This document shows positions 13,747-23,890 of a DNA stretch of 64,000 nucleotides, piece after piece. The stretch covers positions 220,681,943-220,745,942 of the forward strand of contig NC_084482.1 of NCBI RefSeq assembly GCF_030035675.1, given 5' to 3'. Made by a program: the position numbers and the translations under genes. Every line of letters starts with the position of its first letter. The first letter of the stretch is position 1. The DNA is from Rhineura floridana (lineage: Eukaryota > Chordata > Lepidosauria > Squamata > Rhineuridae). Under the pieces are notes generated by a model. It did no database searches. It was not told where the DNA came from and saw only the letters and a list, made by a program, of their open reading frames with translations.

Positions 13747-14152
13747 TGTTGGCGTGTGTGCATTGTTGCGTGAAACAGCATATGTTACGTTGGAGTTAAG
13801 TTGAGCAAGAAACTTCTTCAGAGCAGTAGAGCATGTTAAGAGTCTTTTATTAAGACATTATGGCTTAAGGCTTAAGAGTAAATACATGTAGAATTTCTTC
13901 AGTCACCCCCCCCCCTTCTGGTACATCTCTCTCCAAAGGTAAACATAGAACACAACCTCTCAGTTCAGAGGCATGATACAGAAGACAAAACTCACAGACT
14001 CTGTTAGAACTTTCCCAGTCGCTATCAGATGGTTACCATAGCAACGGCCCTGGCAGTCCGTTCCCAGACTGGGCAAAGACATAACTCCCCCTTAACTACA
14101 GTTTTTCAGAACTTTCAGACTTGATGGAAAACTACCAGGCCTCATGCCAACA
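13747..14152 (-). repeat. copia-type LTR (3' side)
   Basis: About 406 bp with TGTTGG/CCAACA inverted tips and a C-run near 13,910. It pairs with 16,887-17,290. Confidence 0.92.
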
Positions 14153-16886
14153 AGTCCCCCTTTTTCCCATCATGTCTGTCAATTACAAATAAATCTCAAC
14201 AATACATCTCCACAATACATAGTCATACAGTAATACATTTCAGTAGTTTAAAATTACATGTCAGTACATTACAGTACATTACAGTACATTTCAGAACACC
14301 TCTGTACATTTAGCTAGAACTTTATTCAATCAAACTTTGGTTGAACACAAGTCAAATAAAGTGGCTCAGGATCCATTTCTACAACTTTATTCATTCCAGG
14401 ACTTGTTATTAATCCCACGGTAAATCTTTCAGGCGGTTTGCCTAAATTCGCTCTTGTAGAGCGTCTTAAAGGAACCAGGGCTTCGGCTCTCTCTGCCCCC
14501 CCATTTGTACTTGCGCTTGTGCTTGTGCTTGGCACCGCGTGCCCAGGAGATTCCATTTCCTCAGCTTTTCGTTTCTTCGATCTGCGTTTCCCACAAATGA
14601 GCTCATTTAATGCATCTTTGAGAGGAATTTGTGTGCCTTCCACTTTAATGTCAAGATTTCGCTTAAATGTCTGTGCTTGTGTTCGTGTTTGTGTGTCATC
14701 TGTTCCTGTAAGAATGACTGTCTGCTTTTGATCCCAAGGTTTCTCTGAGACTTTAATGCTTCTGCTCAGAATTAACTGCTGTGTTTCTGGACACCAAACT
14801 CTGAAATATGCATTCTGAAAACCCAAAACAAAACATTGCTGTGCTCGAGGTGCAAGCTTGCCTCTTCTCTTGTGTTGTGGTATGTGTACCCAGCATCTAG
14901 CTCCGAATTTTTGAATGTGTTCTATTTTAGGCTTTCTGCCAGTAAGTTTCTCATAAGGAGACATTCCAAGTGCACTATGTAACACCCTGTTGTGAATATA
15001 ATTCGCTTAAAGAATTGCTTCTGCCCAGAAAGAATTCCCTAAACTGCAATCCATCAGCATGGCTCTCATTGCTTCCTGCAGCACCCTATTTTTTCTCTCA
15101 GCAGTTCCATTGGAAAACGGGCTGTGTGGAGCAGTGAAATTCTGGTTTATTCCCTTACTCTCCAGAAAGTCACTCAATGCCTTATTCGTGAATTCCCCTC
15201 CCTGGTCCGAGAGTATGGCCCCCACTGTGGTGCCATGTTGAGTTTCGATTCTCTTAATGAACAGTTTCAGCTTCTGCTCAGCTTCACTTTTATGCTTTAA
15301 CAGAAAAACATGACAAAATCTTGAAAAATCATCTACCAGTACCATGAAGAATTTCGCACCTCCTCGTGAAGCATTTATTGGCCCTGATAAATCAACATGA
15401 ACTAGCTGGTAGGGAGCTGTTGTGGTTCTTTCAGCCTCCCGGTTTATTGGTGCAATAGTCATTTTAGCTTTATGACAAGAATCACAATCCATTAACTGAC
15501 CACAATCTCTTAAACGCATGTCTTCACTATGCATTGGGGTTTTCTTAATCGTGTCAAGGTTTGCATGCCCCAGCCTTTGATGCCATTCATGGACGCAGCC
15601 CTGATGTACCTGTGCCTCAGCGTTTAACACAGCACACCCTGCTTGACTGCTCTTTATTACAAACTGTGAATCATTCAGGCTTCCCTGCATGCACACTTGA
15701 TCTCCCCTCATTACAAAACATTGGTCTTCGTGAAACAAAATTGAATAATTACAACTCACCAGTTTGCTAACTGATAAAATATTATGAGCCAATTCTGGAA
15801 CAAACAAACAGTCTGACATTATTCCAAGCTTGTCAAATTTCACCAGACCTTTAGCTTCCACAGATTTACGTGATCCATCTGCCAGGTAAACAAAGTCTTG
15901 CACTTTTTCTGAAATGTAAAACAAACGTCTGTCTTTAATTAATATATGGCTTGCCCCGCTGTCAATAATCCAGGTAACAGGTCCTAAATCTTGAGACTTC
16001 TGTTTACAAACAAAGTTCACACTGCCCTGCTTCAAGCCTCCATCCCTGGAGTTTCGCTTGACTGGACAGTCCCGCTGTAGATGCCTACGATCTCCGCAAA
16101 CAAAACAAGACTTCAGCCTCTGTTGCTGCTCCTGTTTATAATCCTTCAGCACGGCATATTTCACCTCTTGCCTCCTGACAGCTTCCATCGACTCGGCTCC
16201 TTTCGCCTCCTGTCTCCGCTGCCATTCTTGGGTCAGCTTTTCCTCAATAAATGCAACGTTCAAACCTCCGTCAGGCATGGCTTCGAAAGCCATGACCATA
16301 TTATTCCAAGTCCCATCGAGCGAAGCCAGGATCAGATAGGTCTTCTGAAGCTCAGAGTGTTCGACGCCTCGGTCTGTCAGCTCAGCAAACAGGCGTCTGA
16401 ATTCCGTGAGATGCTCACTCAAGTCGCACTCACCCGTGAAGCGCATCTGATACAGCTTCCGTGCCAAACACAATCTAGATCCCGCGGTCTGTTGCACATG
16501 AATGCCTTCCAACCGGTCCCACATCTGTTTGGCGTTTGTAGCATCCCTCTCGTGTAGCAGTTGAGAGTCTGATAGAGCCAGAAGTATAAAAGCTTGAGCT
16601 CGCTCATCGTTCCTAGTCCAAGCCGCTGTAAGGGGCGCAGGGGGTGTACCTTCAATAGCTTCCCATAAATCTTCTTTTACTAGCAAAGCCCGCATTCTCG
16701 GCTTCCAGCTGCCATAATTCTTTTCATTAAGCCGTTCCATCGGCAAGCCTCCCCCAGACAGGTTTACAGCCATGTTGCTCACCTCCGTCTAGTACAATCA
16801 ATCAAGCTGCCCTCTGGAACTCCATCTGCCGTTCAGACCAGCAACTTATTCCCATGTAATACGCTGTGGATCTGGGCCATAACCCC

Positions 16887-17290
16887 TGTTGGTGTGTGTG
16901 CGTTGTTGTGTGAAACAGCATACGTTACGTTGGAGTTAAGTTGAGCAAGAAACTTCTTCAGAGCAGTAGAGCATGTTAAGAGTCTTTTATTAAGACATTA
17001 TGGCTTAAGGCTTAAGAGTAAATACATGTAGAATTTCTTCAGTCACCCCCCCCTTCTGGTACATCTCTCTCCAAAGGTAAACATAGAACACAACCTCTCA
17101 GTTCAGAGGCATGATACAGAAGACAAAACTCACAGACTCTGTTAGAACTTTCCCAGTCGCTATCAGATGATTACCATAGCAACGGCCCTGGCAGTCCATT
17201 CCCAGACTGGGCAAAGACATAACTCCCCCTTAACTACAGTTTTTCAGAACTTTCAGACTTGATGGAAAACTACCAGGCCTCATGCCAACA
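16887..17290 (-). repeat. copia-type LTR (5' side)
   Basis: About 404 bp and nearly identical to the 13,747-14,152 repeat. Being on the minus strand, this is the upstream LTR, and the primer-site-like stretch abuts it at 16,870-16,886. Confidence 0.92.
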
Positions 17291-19383
17291 AGCACTCCTT
17301 GTAAGAACATGATATTTGAATGCTATGCTTTTTGGAACCACTCACAGAGATATCAAGAAACCAGTGAACAGTTTGTGACTGAGCTTAAGCTTAAGGCTAG
17401 TAAGTGTGAGTTTGGTGCAACAGTTAATGATATGATACGAGATAAGATTGTGTTCAGCGTTAAAGACGAAAAATTGAAGAAAAGATTGATTGCGGAACCT
17501 GAGCTTACTTTGGAGAAGGCGATTGAAATATGTCGTTTAGAGGAAATAACAAGAGTTCAACTACAAGCTATGTCAACTCCCTCAAGAGATGGCCAAGAGT
17601 TACATACAGTATCTGTGATTGATAAGACCCATGGACAAAGTCCAGTACAGGCTTTTGGATCTGATAAGTTTCAATCTAAAGATAAATATGAGCAGACTAA
17701 ATATAGTAGATGCTCCTGTTGTGGTACTGTGCATCCACCTCGAAATTGTCCAGTGTTTGGAAAAACCTGTTATAAATGTCATATGAAAAATCATTTTGCT
17801 AGAGTATGCAAAGTAAAGTTACTCAGTGCCAAAAAGGGGCAACAGAATTATTCGATGCATGAGCTAGATTTAAACAGTTTGTTTATAGGAGAATTAACTC
17901 ATGAAGCTGGTGAAGATTTGGTGAGTGGATGGTATGTTGATATAGTTCTGCAAGGACTCTCAGTAAGGTTTAAGTTGGATACAGGAGCTGAGGCAAATGT
18001 TTTGCCTCTACAAATATTTCATGAGTTACCAGACAAGGTGTTGTTTAAAACTGATGTTTGTCTTGTGTCTTATGGTGGAACTCGTATAAAGCCTGTGGGA
18101 TCTATTGTTCTTGATTGTCGTACTTCCAGAGGGGCAGCAAGGCTGATGTTTTATGTAACAGATGGATCCTCTCTTCCATTGCTTGGACGAGCAGCTTGTG
18201 AGACTCTGGATTTAGTTCATCAAACTGATAATGTGACTACAGTTCAATCATTAACGCAAGAACAGCTACTTAAGAAAAATTCTGATGTGTTTGATGGGCT
18301 TGGTGAATTTGAAGGTGTCCACCATATACATCTTGATCCTACTGTGGCTCCTGTTATTCATGGATGTAGAAAAATTCCTTTTGCCATATTGAATAAACTG
18401 AAAGAGACTTTGGGACAAATGAGAAATGCTGGAGTGATATTCAGGGTTATAGGTCCTACGGAGTGGGTCAGTAGTCTTGTTATTACAGAGAAGAAGAATG
18501 GAAAGAATGGATCCTCGGGATTTGAATAAAGCAGTTCGTCGACAACATTATACAATTCCTACAACAGAGGATGTTTTGAGCCGTCTAGCAGGAATGAAGT
18601 TTTTCACTATTTTAGATGAAAAGGATGGTTATTGGCAAGTCAAGCTAGATGCACATTCTTCACGGTTATGTACATTTAATACACCTTGGGTACGATATTG
18701 TTTTAATTGTTTGCCATTTGGGCTTAAGTCTTCTAGGGAAGTGTTTCAACAGAAAAATGAGGAAGTTTTTGGTCATATAAGAGGGGTTTATATGATAGCT
18801 GATGATATGATTATTGCAGCAGCAACCTCAGAGCAGCATGATCAGATTCTTTGTCAAGTTATGGATTCAGCAGAGTTATGGATACCAGAGGCAAGGTGTT
18901 CAAATATCACATTCTTATGAGGAGTACAATATATCCTAAATTGTTCAAGAACTTCCTCTTTATCTTGTGGCCCCCCTTCAGGCAAATCAAAAGTATTGTA
19001 AACTGCCAACGCTTCCTCTCCAACACAATGTAACAAAATAGCAATTTGTTGATTCTTAGCAACATTATCAACTCCAGCTGCAGAAAGATATAAAATAAAA
19101 GCTTGCTCCCATCACTTCCATGTCTCAGCCAGATTACCTTGCAATAACAGAGGAGGTGGAGGCCGGAATGAGTCTATTTTGGACTTCTGACACCATATAA
19201 TGTGCTTTTTTCACAATAAACACATCTTGATTCTTTAACGTAAGAATAGTATACTTTAATCACCATTCCACAGGGCACAGTCTTTACATCTGCTTATGCT
19301 GTGCTTAACCCATCTCAGCTGAAACACCAACTGAACTCAACTGACAATTCCAAGACCTTAAAGAGATATTACAGCACAGGAGG

Positions 19384-19460
19384 GCTGTAGAAAGTAGAGT
19401 CCCTCAAGGATCAGTATTGGGACCTGTACTTTTCAATTTGTTCATTAATGACCTAGAATT
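19384..19460 (+). mobile_element. CR1-A first half, part 2
   Basis: This short CR1 stretch ('gctgtagaaagtagagtccc' to 'gacctagaatt') continues exactly where part 1 stopped at the GGAGG target. It encodes RAVESRVPQGSVLGPVLF and the start of the segment before the FADD motif. The HAL1-like insertion cuts it at 19,460. Confidence 0.9.
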
Positions 19461-21346
19461 TGTTTTTTTTTCAATTAATTTTTATTCAAATTTTCAAAAC
19501 CAAGACAATACAAAAAGAAGAAACACAAATCATAAACTTATACAATAAAAAAAGAAAATATATATATAAAAATATTGACTTCCGATTTATCATAGTTCAG
19601 CTATAAATCTATAATATATAAAAAGCCTGTCTCTTAATAGATTATAAAATCACCTTCCTCCAACGGTTATCTTAATTGGTTTCAAATCTCATTAACATCA
19701 TATCATTTTATTCTTCCACAAAAAGTCAAAGAGAAGTTTCCAATCCTTGAGATATATGTCCATCAATTTTTTTTCTAGATAAACATGTCAATTAATCCAA
19801 CTCATCAAGTCTACTTAGTCCAGTAATTTCAAATCGCTCTTCTTCCATTATCCGTATTGATTCCATCTTCCATCTTCCATCTTTACGCACCCAGTAATCT
19901 TGCTGTCATAGTCATATAATAAGAGTCTGATAGGAATTTCCTTTATCACAGATATTTTCTTGCCATCAATTCCGAACGTATCACTGAAGTATTGTTGCAA
20001 AGCCGCATCTCTGTTCCTCTTTTTTACATGATACACTAGCACATCTCTTGAAGATTTTTCCATTGACACAGAGCAGGGATTAATTCTGTTAACTTTCTCC
20101 ATTTCAAGTTCCATCAAGTCCTTCCAGTCCAGGAATTTTTTTGAACCAATAATATCTTTATCTCCAATCTCTTCAATTCCTTCAGGGACAGAGCTGAGTT
20201 CCAAAGCATAATATTTATCTCCAGGATCCATCACAGCCAGGAAATCCAAATCTTTTTCCATGTCCATATTTAATCCAATCTCCATAGTTTGAACCTTGCC
20301 TCTAATTTCTCTTTCATCTTTTTTTGGTTTTCCAGAGCTATCTTTATTCTCCTTTCTCATAGAATCCTGAATTTCTTTCAGCACCTATCTCATTTCGTCA
20401 AATTCAGTTCTCAACTCTTGACTATTATTTCTCAGTTCTTGTTTTATTGACTTAATCCCATTCATTATTTTCTGAAACATGTCTAAAGATAAAGTCCTTG
20501 TACATCCATGATCTTCTTAATTGTCATTCTTAAAGCCAAAGGAACAAAACTCTTTCAATTTTCAATGTCCCAAGCAAAGAGCAGTTTATTTCTTTATCCA
20601 GTTACAAAGGAGTTAATCTTTCAAACCAACTGGCGTCACACTCTAAACAGCCCTTATCTCTTATATGTCCAGAAGTACGAAAACAGCTTTAGTTCACAGC
20701 GTCCAAATGACTAGTAACAGAAATAATGTGCAGATTCGTCAAAAAAAAAAAAAGTAGAACAGGAAAAATAGTCCCAGACTTATATTACACAAAAATCTTA
20801 TAGATCAAAAAGATTTTTCTTATCTCTTCCAGTCAGAAACCCCTCATCCATTGTAATCTTTATAATGCTATTTTCCAAGTCAGCTTTTTGCAATAAAAAA
20901 AAGATAGGCTATTTTTATTTTCTTCCCCCTTAATTCCGTGAGTAAAGAGAAGGAAAGTTTTGGCTCACCCAGGTTTTCTTAATTACTGATCCTCTGACAA
21001 ATCTCTTTAGCTGTATAGATAAGAAAATAATGAGCGTAGACAGGAGAATATTTGCCTGTTAGTCCGTTTTCTTTAAAAAGAAAAAAAATGGATCACTTAT
21101 TCAGCTGAGCTAGCTAGAAATCCTCTCTCCGTCCGAGCTGCTGAAAGACCTTCTTTCTGACGAATTCCAGTCTCCAATACTCACAACAAAGCTATGTGGA
21201 AAATCTCACGTTTCTTCCTTATCCGGAAGAAGTTATCCCCAGTCAAAAAAGACCCTTCTGACTGGATTTAAAGCTCAAAAAGTTTCATCCAAGACAGGAG
21301 CCCATTTCGGAGGCTGCACAGGCATAGGGATCCTCCTGGCAAGTCC
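19461..21346 (-). mobile_element. HAL1-like, internally deleted L1
   Basis: A 1.89-kb L1 derivative on the minus strand with an 18-bp target duplication 'cattaatgacctagaatt' (19,443-19,460 and 21,347-21,364). It has an L1 5' UTR (about 20,500-21,346) homologous to that of the full L1 at 36,319. Its ORF1 (MFQKIMNGIKSIKQEL through VMDPGDKYYALEL to VIKEIPIRLL) carries one in-frame TAG near 20,387. It then jumps from IPIRLL straight to the ORF2 C-terminal codons, followed by the L1 3' end (ATTTGAATAAAAATT) and a short A tail. About 3.8 kb, most of ORF2, is absent. Half-L1 elements of this kind move only with help from a complete L1. The second CR1-A half at 22,406 is the empty site. Confidence 0.85.
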
Positions 21347-21779
21347 CATTAATGACCTAGAATTAGGAGTGAGCAGTCAAGTGGCCAAGTTTGCTGACGA
21401 CACTAAATTGTTCAGGGTTGTTAAAACAAAGAGGAATTGCGAAGAACTCCAAATAGACCTCTCCAAACTGAGTGAATGGGTGGAAAAATGGCAAATGCAA
21501 TTCAATATAAACAAGCGTAAAATTATGCATATTGGAGCAAAAAATCTGAATTTCACATATACGCTCATGCGGTCTTAACTGGCGGTGACCGACCAGGAGA
21601 GAGACCTCGGGGTTGTAGTGGACAGCATGATGAAAATGTTGACCCAGTGTGCGGCAGCTGTGAAAAAGGCAGATTCCATGCTAGGGATAATTAGGAAAGG
21701 TATTGAAAATAAAACAGCCGATATCATAATACTGTTGTATAAATCTATGGTGCGCCTGCATTTGGAATACTGTGTACCG
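21347..21779 (+). mobile_element. CR1-A first half, part 3
   Basis: CR1 RT continues after the HAL1 target repeat: FADDTKLFRVVKTKR, QMQFNINKRKIMHIG, DQERDLGVVVDSMMKM, and ends at LHLEYCVP. At 21,779 it jumps back to the upstream RT sequence 'tataaaaactggcaag', the start of a second CR1 half. A TAA replaces one codon (MRS* for MRSEL). Confidence 0.9.
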
Positions 21780-23467
21780 CTATATAAAAACTGGCAAGTC
21801 ACTGGGCCCGGATGGCATCCACCCGAGAATTCTCAAAGAACTCAAATGTGAAATTACTGATCTGCTAACTAAAATATGTAATTTGTCCCTCGGGTCCTCC
21901 TCCATGCCTGAGGACTGGAAAGTGGCAAATGTAACGCCAATCTTCAAAAAGGGATCTAGGGGGGATCCTGGAAATTACAGGCCAGTCAGCCTAACTTCTG
22001 TCCCTGGAAAACTGGTGGAAAGTATTATTAAACCTAGATTAACTAAGTACATAGAAGAACAAGCCTTGCTGAAGCAGAGCCAGCATGGCTTCTGCAAGGG
22101 AAAGTCCTGTCTCAGTAACCTATTAGAATTCTTTGAGAGTGTCAACAAGCATATAGATAGAGGTGATCCAGTGGACATAGTGTACTTAGACTTTCAAAAA
22201 GCGTTTGACAAGGTACCTAACCAAAGGCTTCTGAGGAAGCTTAGCAGTCATGGAATAAGAGGAGAGGTCCTCTTGTGGATAAGGAATTGGTTAAGAAGCA
22301 GAAAGCAGAGAGTAGGAATAAACGGACAGTTCTCCTAATGGAGGGCTGTAGAAAGTGGAGTCCCTCAAGGATCGGTATTGGGACCTGTACTTTTCAACTT
22401 GTTCATTAATGACCTAGAATTAGGAGTGAGCAGTCAAGTGGCCAAGTTTGCTGATGACACCAAATTGTTCAGGGTTGTTAAAACAAAGAGGGATTGCGAA
22501 GGACTCCAAATAGACCTCTCCAAACTGAGTGAGTGGGCGGAAAAATGGCAAATGCAATTCAATATAAACAAGTGTAAAATTATGCATATTGGAGCAAAAA
22601 ATCTGATTTTCACATATACGCTCATGCGGTCTGAACTGGCAGTGACCGACCAGGAGAGAGACCTCGGCGTTGTAGTGGACAGAATGATGAAAATGTTGAC
22701 CCAGTGTGCGGCAGCTGTGAAAAAGGCAGATTCCATGCTAGGGATAATTAGGAAAGGTATTGAAAATAAAACAGCCGATATCATAATACAATTGTATAAA
22801 TCTATGGTGCGCCTGCATTTGGAATACTGTGTACCGTTCTGGTCGCCTCATCTCCAAAAGGGTATTATAGAGTTGGAAAAGGTTCAGAAGAGGGCAACCA
22901 GAATGATCAAGGGAATGGAGAGACTCCCTTACGAGGCAAGGTTGCAGAATTTGGGGCTTTGTAGTTTAGAGAAAAGGCGGGTCAGAGGAGACGTGATAGA
23001 AGTGTATAAAATGATGCATGGCATTGAGAATGTGGATAGAGAAAAGTTCTTCTCCCTCTCTCATAATACTAGAACTTGTGGACATTCAAAGAAGCTGAAT
23101 GTTGGAAGATTCAGGACAGACAAAAGGAAGTACTTCTTTACCCCGCGCATAGTTAAACTATGGAATTTGCTCCCACAAGACGCAGTAATGGCCACCACCT
23201 TGGATGGCTTTAAAAGAAGATTGGACAAATTCATGGAGGACAGGGCTATCAATGGCTACTAGCCATGATGGCTGTGCTCTGCCACCCTAGTCAGAGGCAG
23301 CATGCTTCTGAAAACCAGTTGCCGGAAGCCTCAGGAGGGGAAAGTGTTCTTGCACTCGGGTCCTGCTTGTGGGCTTCCCCCAGGCACCTGGTTGGCCACT
23401 GTGAGAACAGGATGCTGGACTAGATGGGCCACTGGCCTGATCCAGCAGGCTCTTCTTATGTTCTTAT
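21780..23467 (+). mobile_element. CR1-A second half, through the 3' end
   Basis: This restarts at KTGKSLGPDGIHPR and runs through the RT palm and thumb (open 21,772-22,338, then 22,378-23,262 after the same CAA-to-TAA change as the first half), ending FKRRLDKFMEDRAINGY. The 3' UTR ends with 'gatccagcaggctcttctta' and TTCTTATG repeats. Shared private changes with the first half (the TAA, GCGCCTGCATTT, GTTGACCC) show an internal tandem duplication rather than a separate insertion. It holds empty sites for both the gypsy-type and HAL1-like insertions. Confidence 0.9.
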
Positions 23468-23790
23468 GAAAAACTTAATCTGCACAGGTATTAATTCCAT
23501 GTCATGCCCCGACAGTTGGCATAAAAATAGGTTTTGCACACATTGTAAAGAAATATTAGGGGTGAATTTGGTCAAATGACTCCATCTTGGAGCTTCCTGG
23601 GGATGCAAAACACCTCCAGTCTTTCCATCAGAAATATGCGGAGAGGAACAGTGAGATACATTCAGTCTGGTTCAGCTCACTGGGCAATGAAAAGCATATG
23701 AAAAACTACTTGCAATACATCCATGTCAAAATCAGCAGGATGCCTTGTTAGTACCATCCACTCGTATAATCCAAGTTAACCTTTACACAT

Positions 23791-23890
23791 TTCTGGACTA
23801 CAACCCCCATCTTCCCTGGCATTTGGCCATGTTGTCTGGGGCTGATGGGAGATGCAGTCTAATAATACCTGGAGGGCACCAGGTTACAGA
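23791..23890. mobile_element. degraded hAT-type MITE
   Basis: 'ctggactacaaccccc', then 'gggctgatgggag' and 'ctggagggcaccaggtt', is the arrangement of a common MITE with inverted 'ggactacaactccca' arms. The ends are eroded and no clean target repeat is seen. The paralogue is at 56,576-56,675, so it predates the duplication. Confidence 0.6.

Larger units (their letters stand above)
13747..17290 (-). mobile_element. copia-type LTR element fossil
   Basis: A Ty1/copia-type element on the minus strand inside the gypsy-type element. Two LTRs with TGTTGG...CCAACA ends lie at 13,747-14,152 and 16,887-17,290, and differ by about six substitutions and a C-run length, so the insertion is fairly recent. 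Next to the 5' LTR the minus strand reads 'gggttatggcccag', close to the anticodon region of initiator tRNA-Met, the half-tRNA primer site known for copia. A purine tract lies beside the other LTR (14,153-14,170). Recognised parts: gag with knuckle CFVCGDRRHLQRDC, protease IDSGAS, and integrase (HQRLGHANLDT, CDSCHKAKM and the DDE core). It is incomplete and broken, with several breaks. Flanking 5-mers TGTAC/AGCAC are an imperfect target repeat. Confidence 0.9.
13264..19378 (+). mobile_element. gypsy-type LTR element fossil, hosting a copia-type element
   Basis: An LTR retroelement of Ty3/gypsy type (Mag-like by general look; clade uncertain) lies inside CR1-A with a 5-bp target repeat GGAGG on both sides. 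The best end repeat is 19,196-19,378 (about 183 bp, shown inverted). A TGGTGTCAGAAGT primer-site-like stretch starts at 13,475. Recognised parts: gag with a CCHC knuckle (YKCHMKNHFARVC, near 17,770), protease (LDTGAEANVLP, near 17,975) and a piece of reverse transcriptase (LPFGL, IADDMI, near 18,710-18,810). Its right end (about 18,900-19,378) repeats the left end in inverted orientation. It is a broken fossil with several breaks. It is younger than the CR1 duplication, because the second CR1 half has the empty site. Confidence 0.85.
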
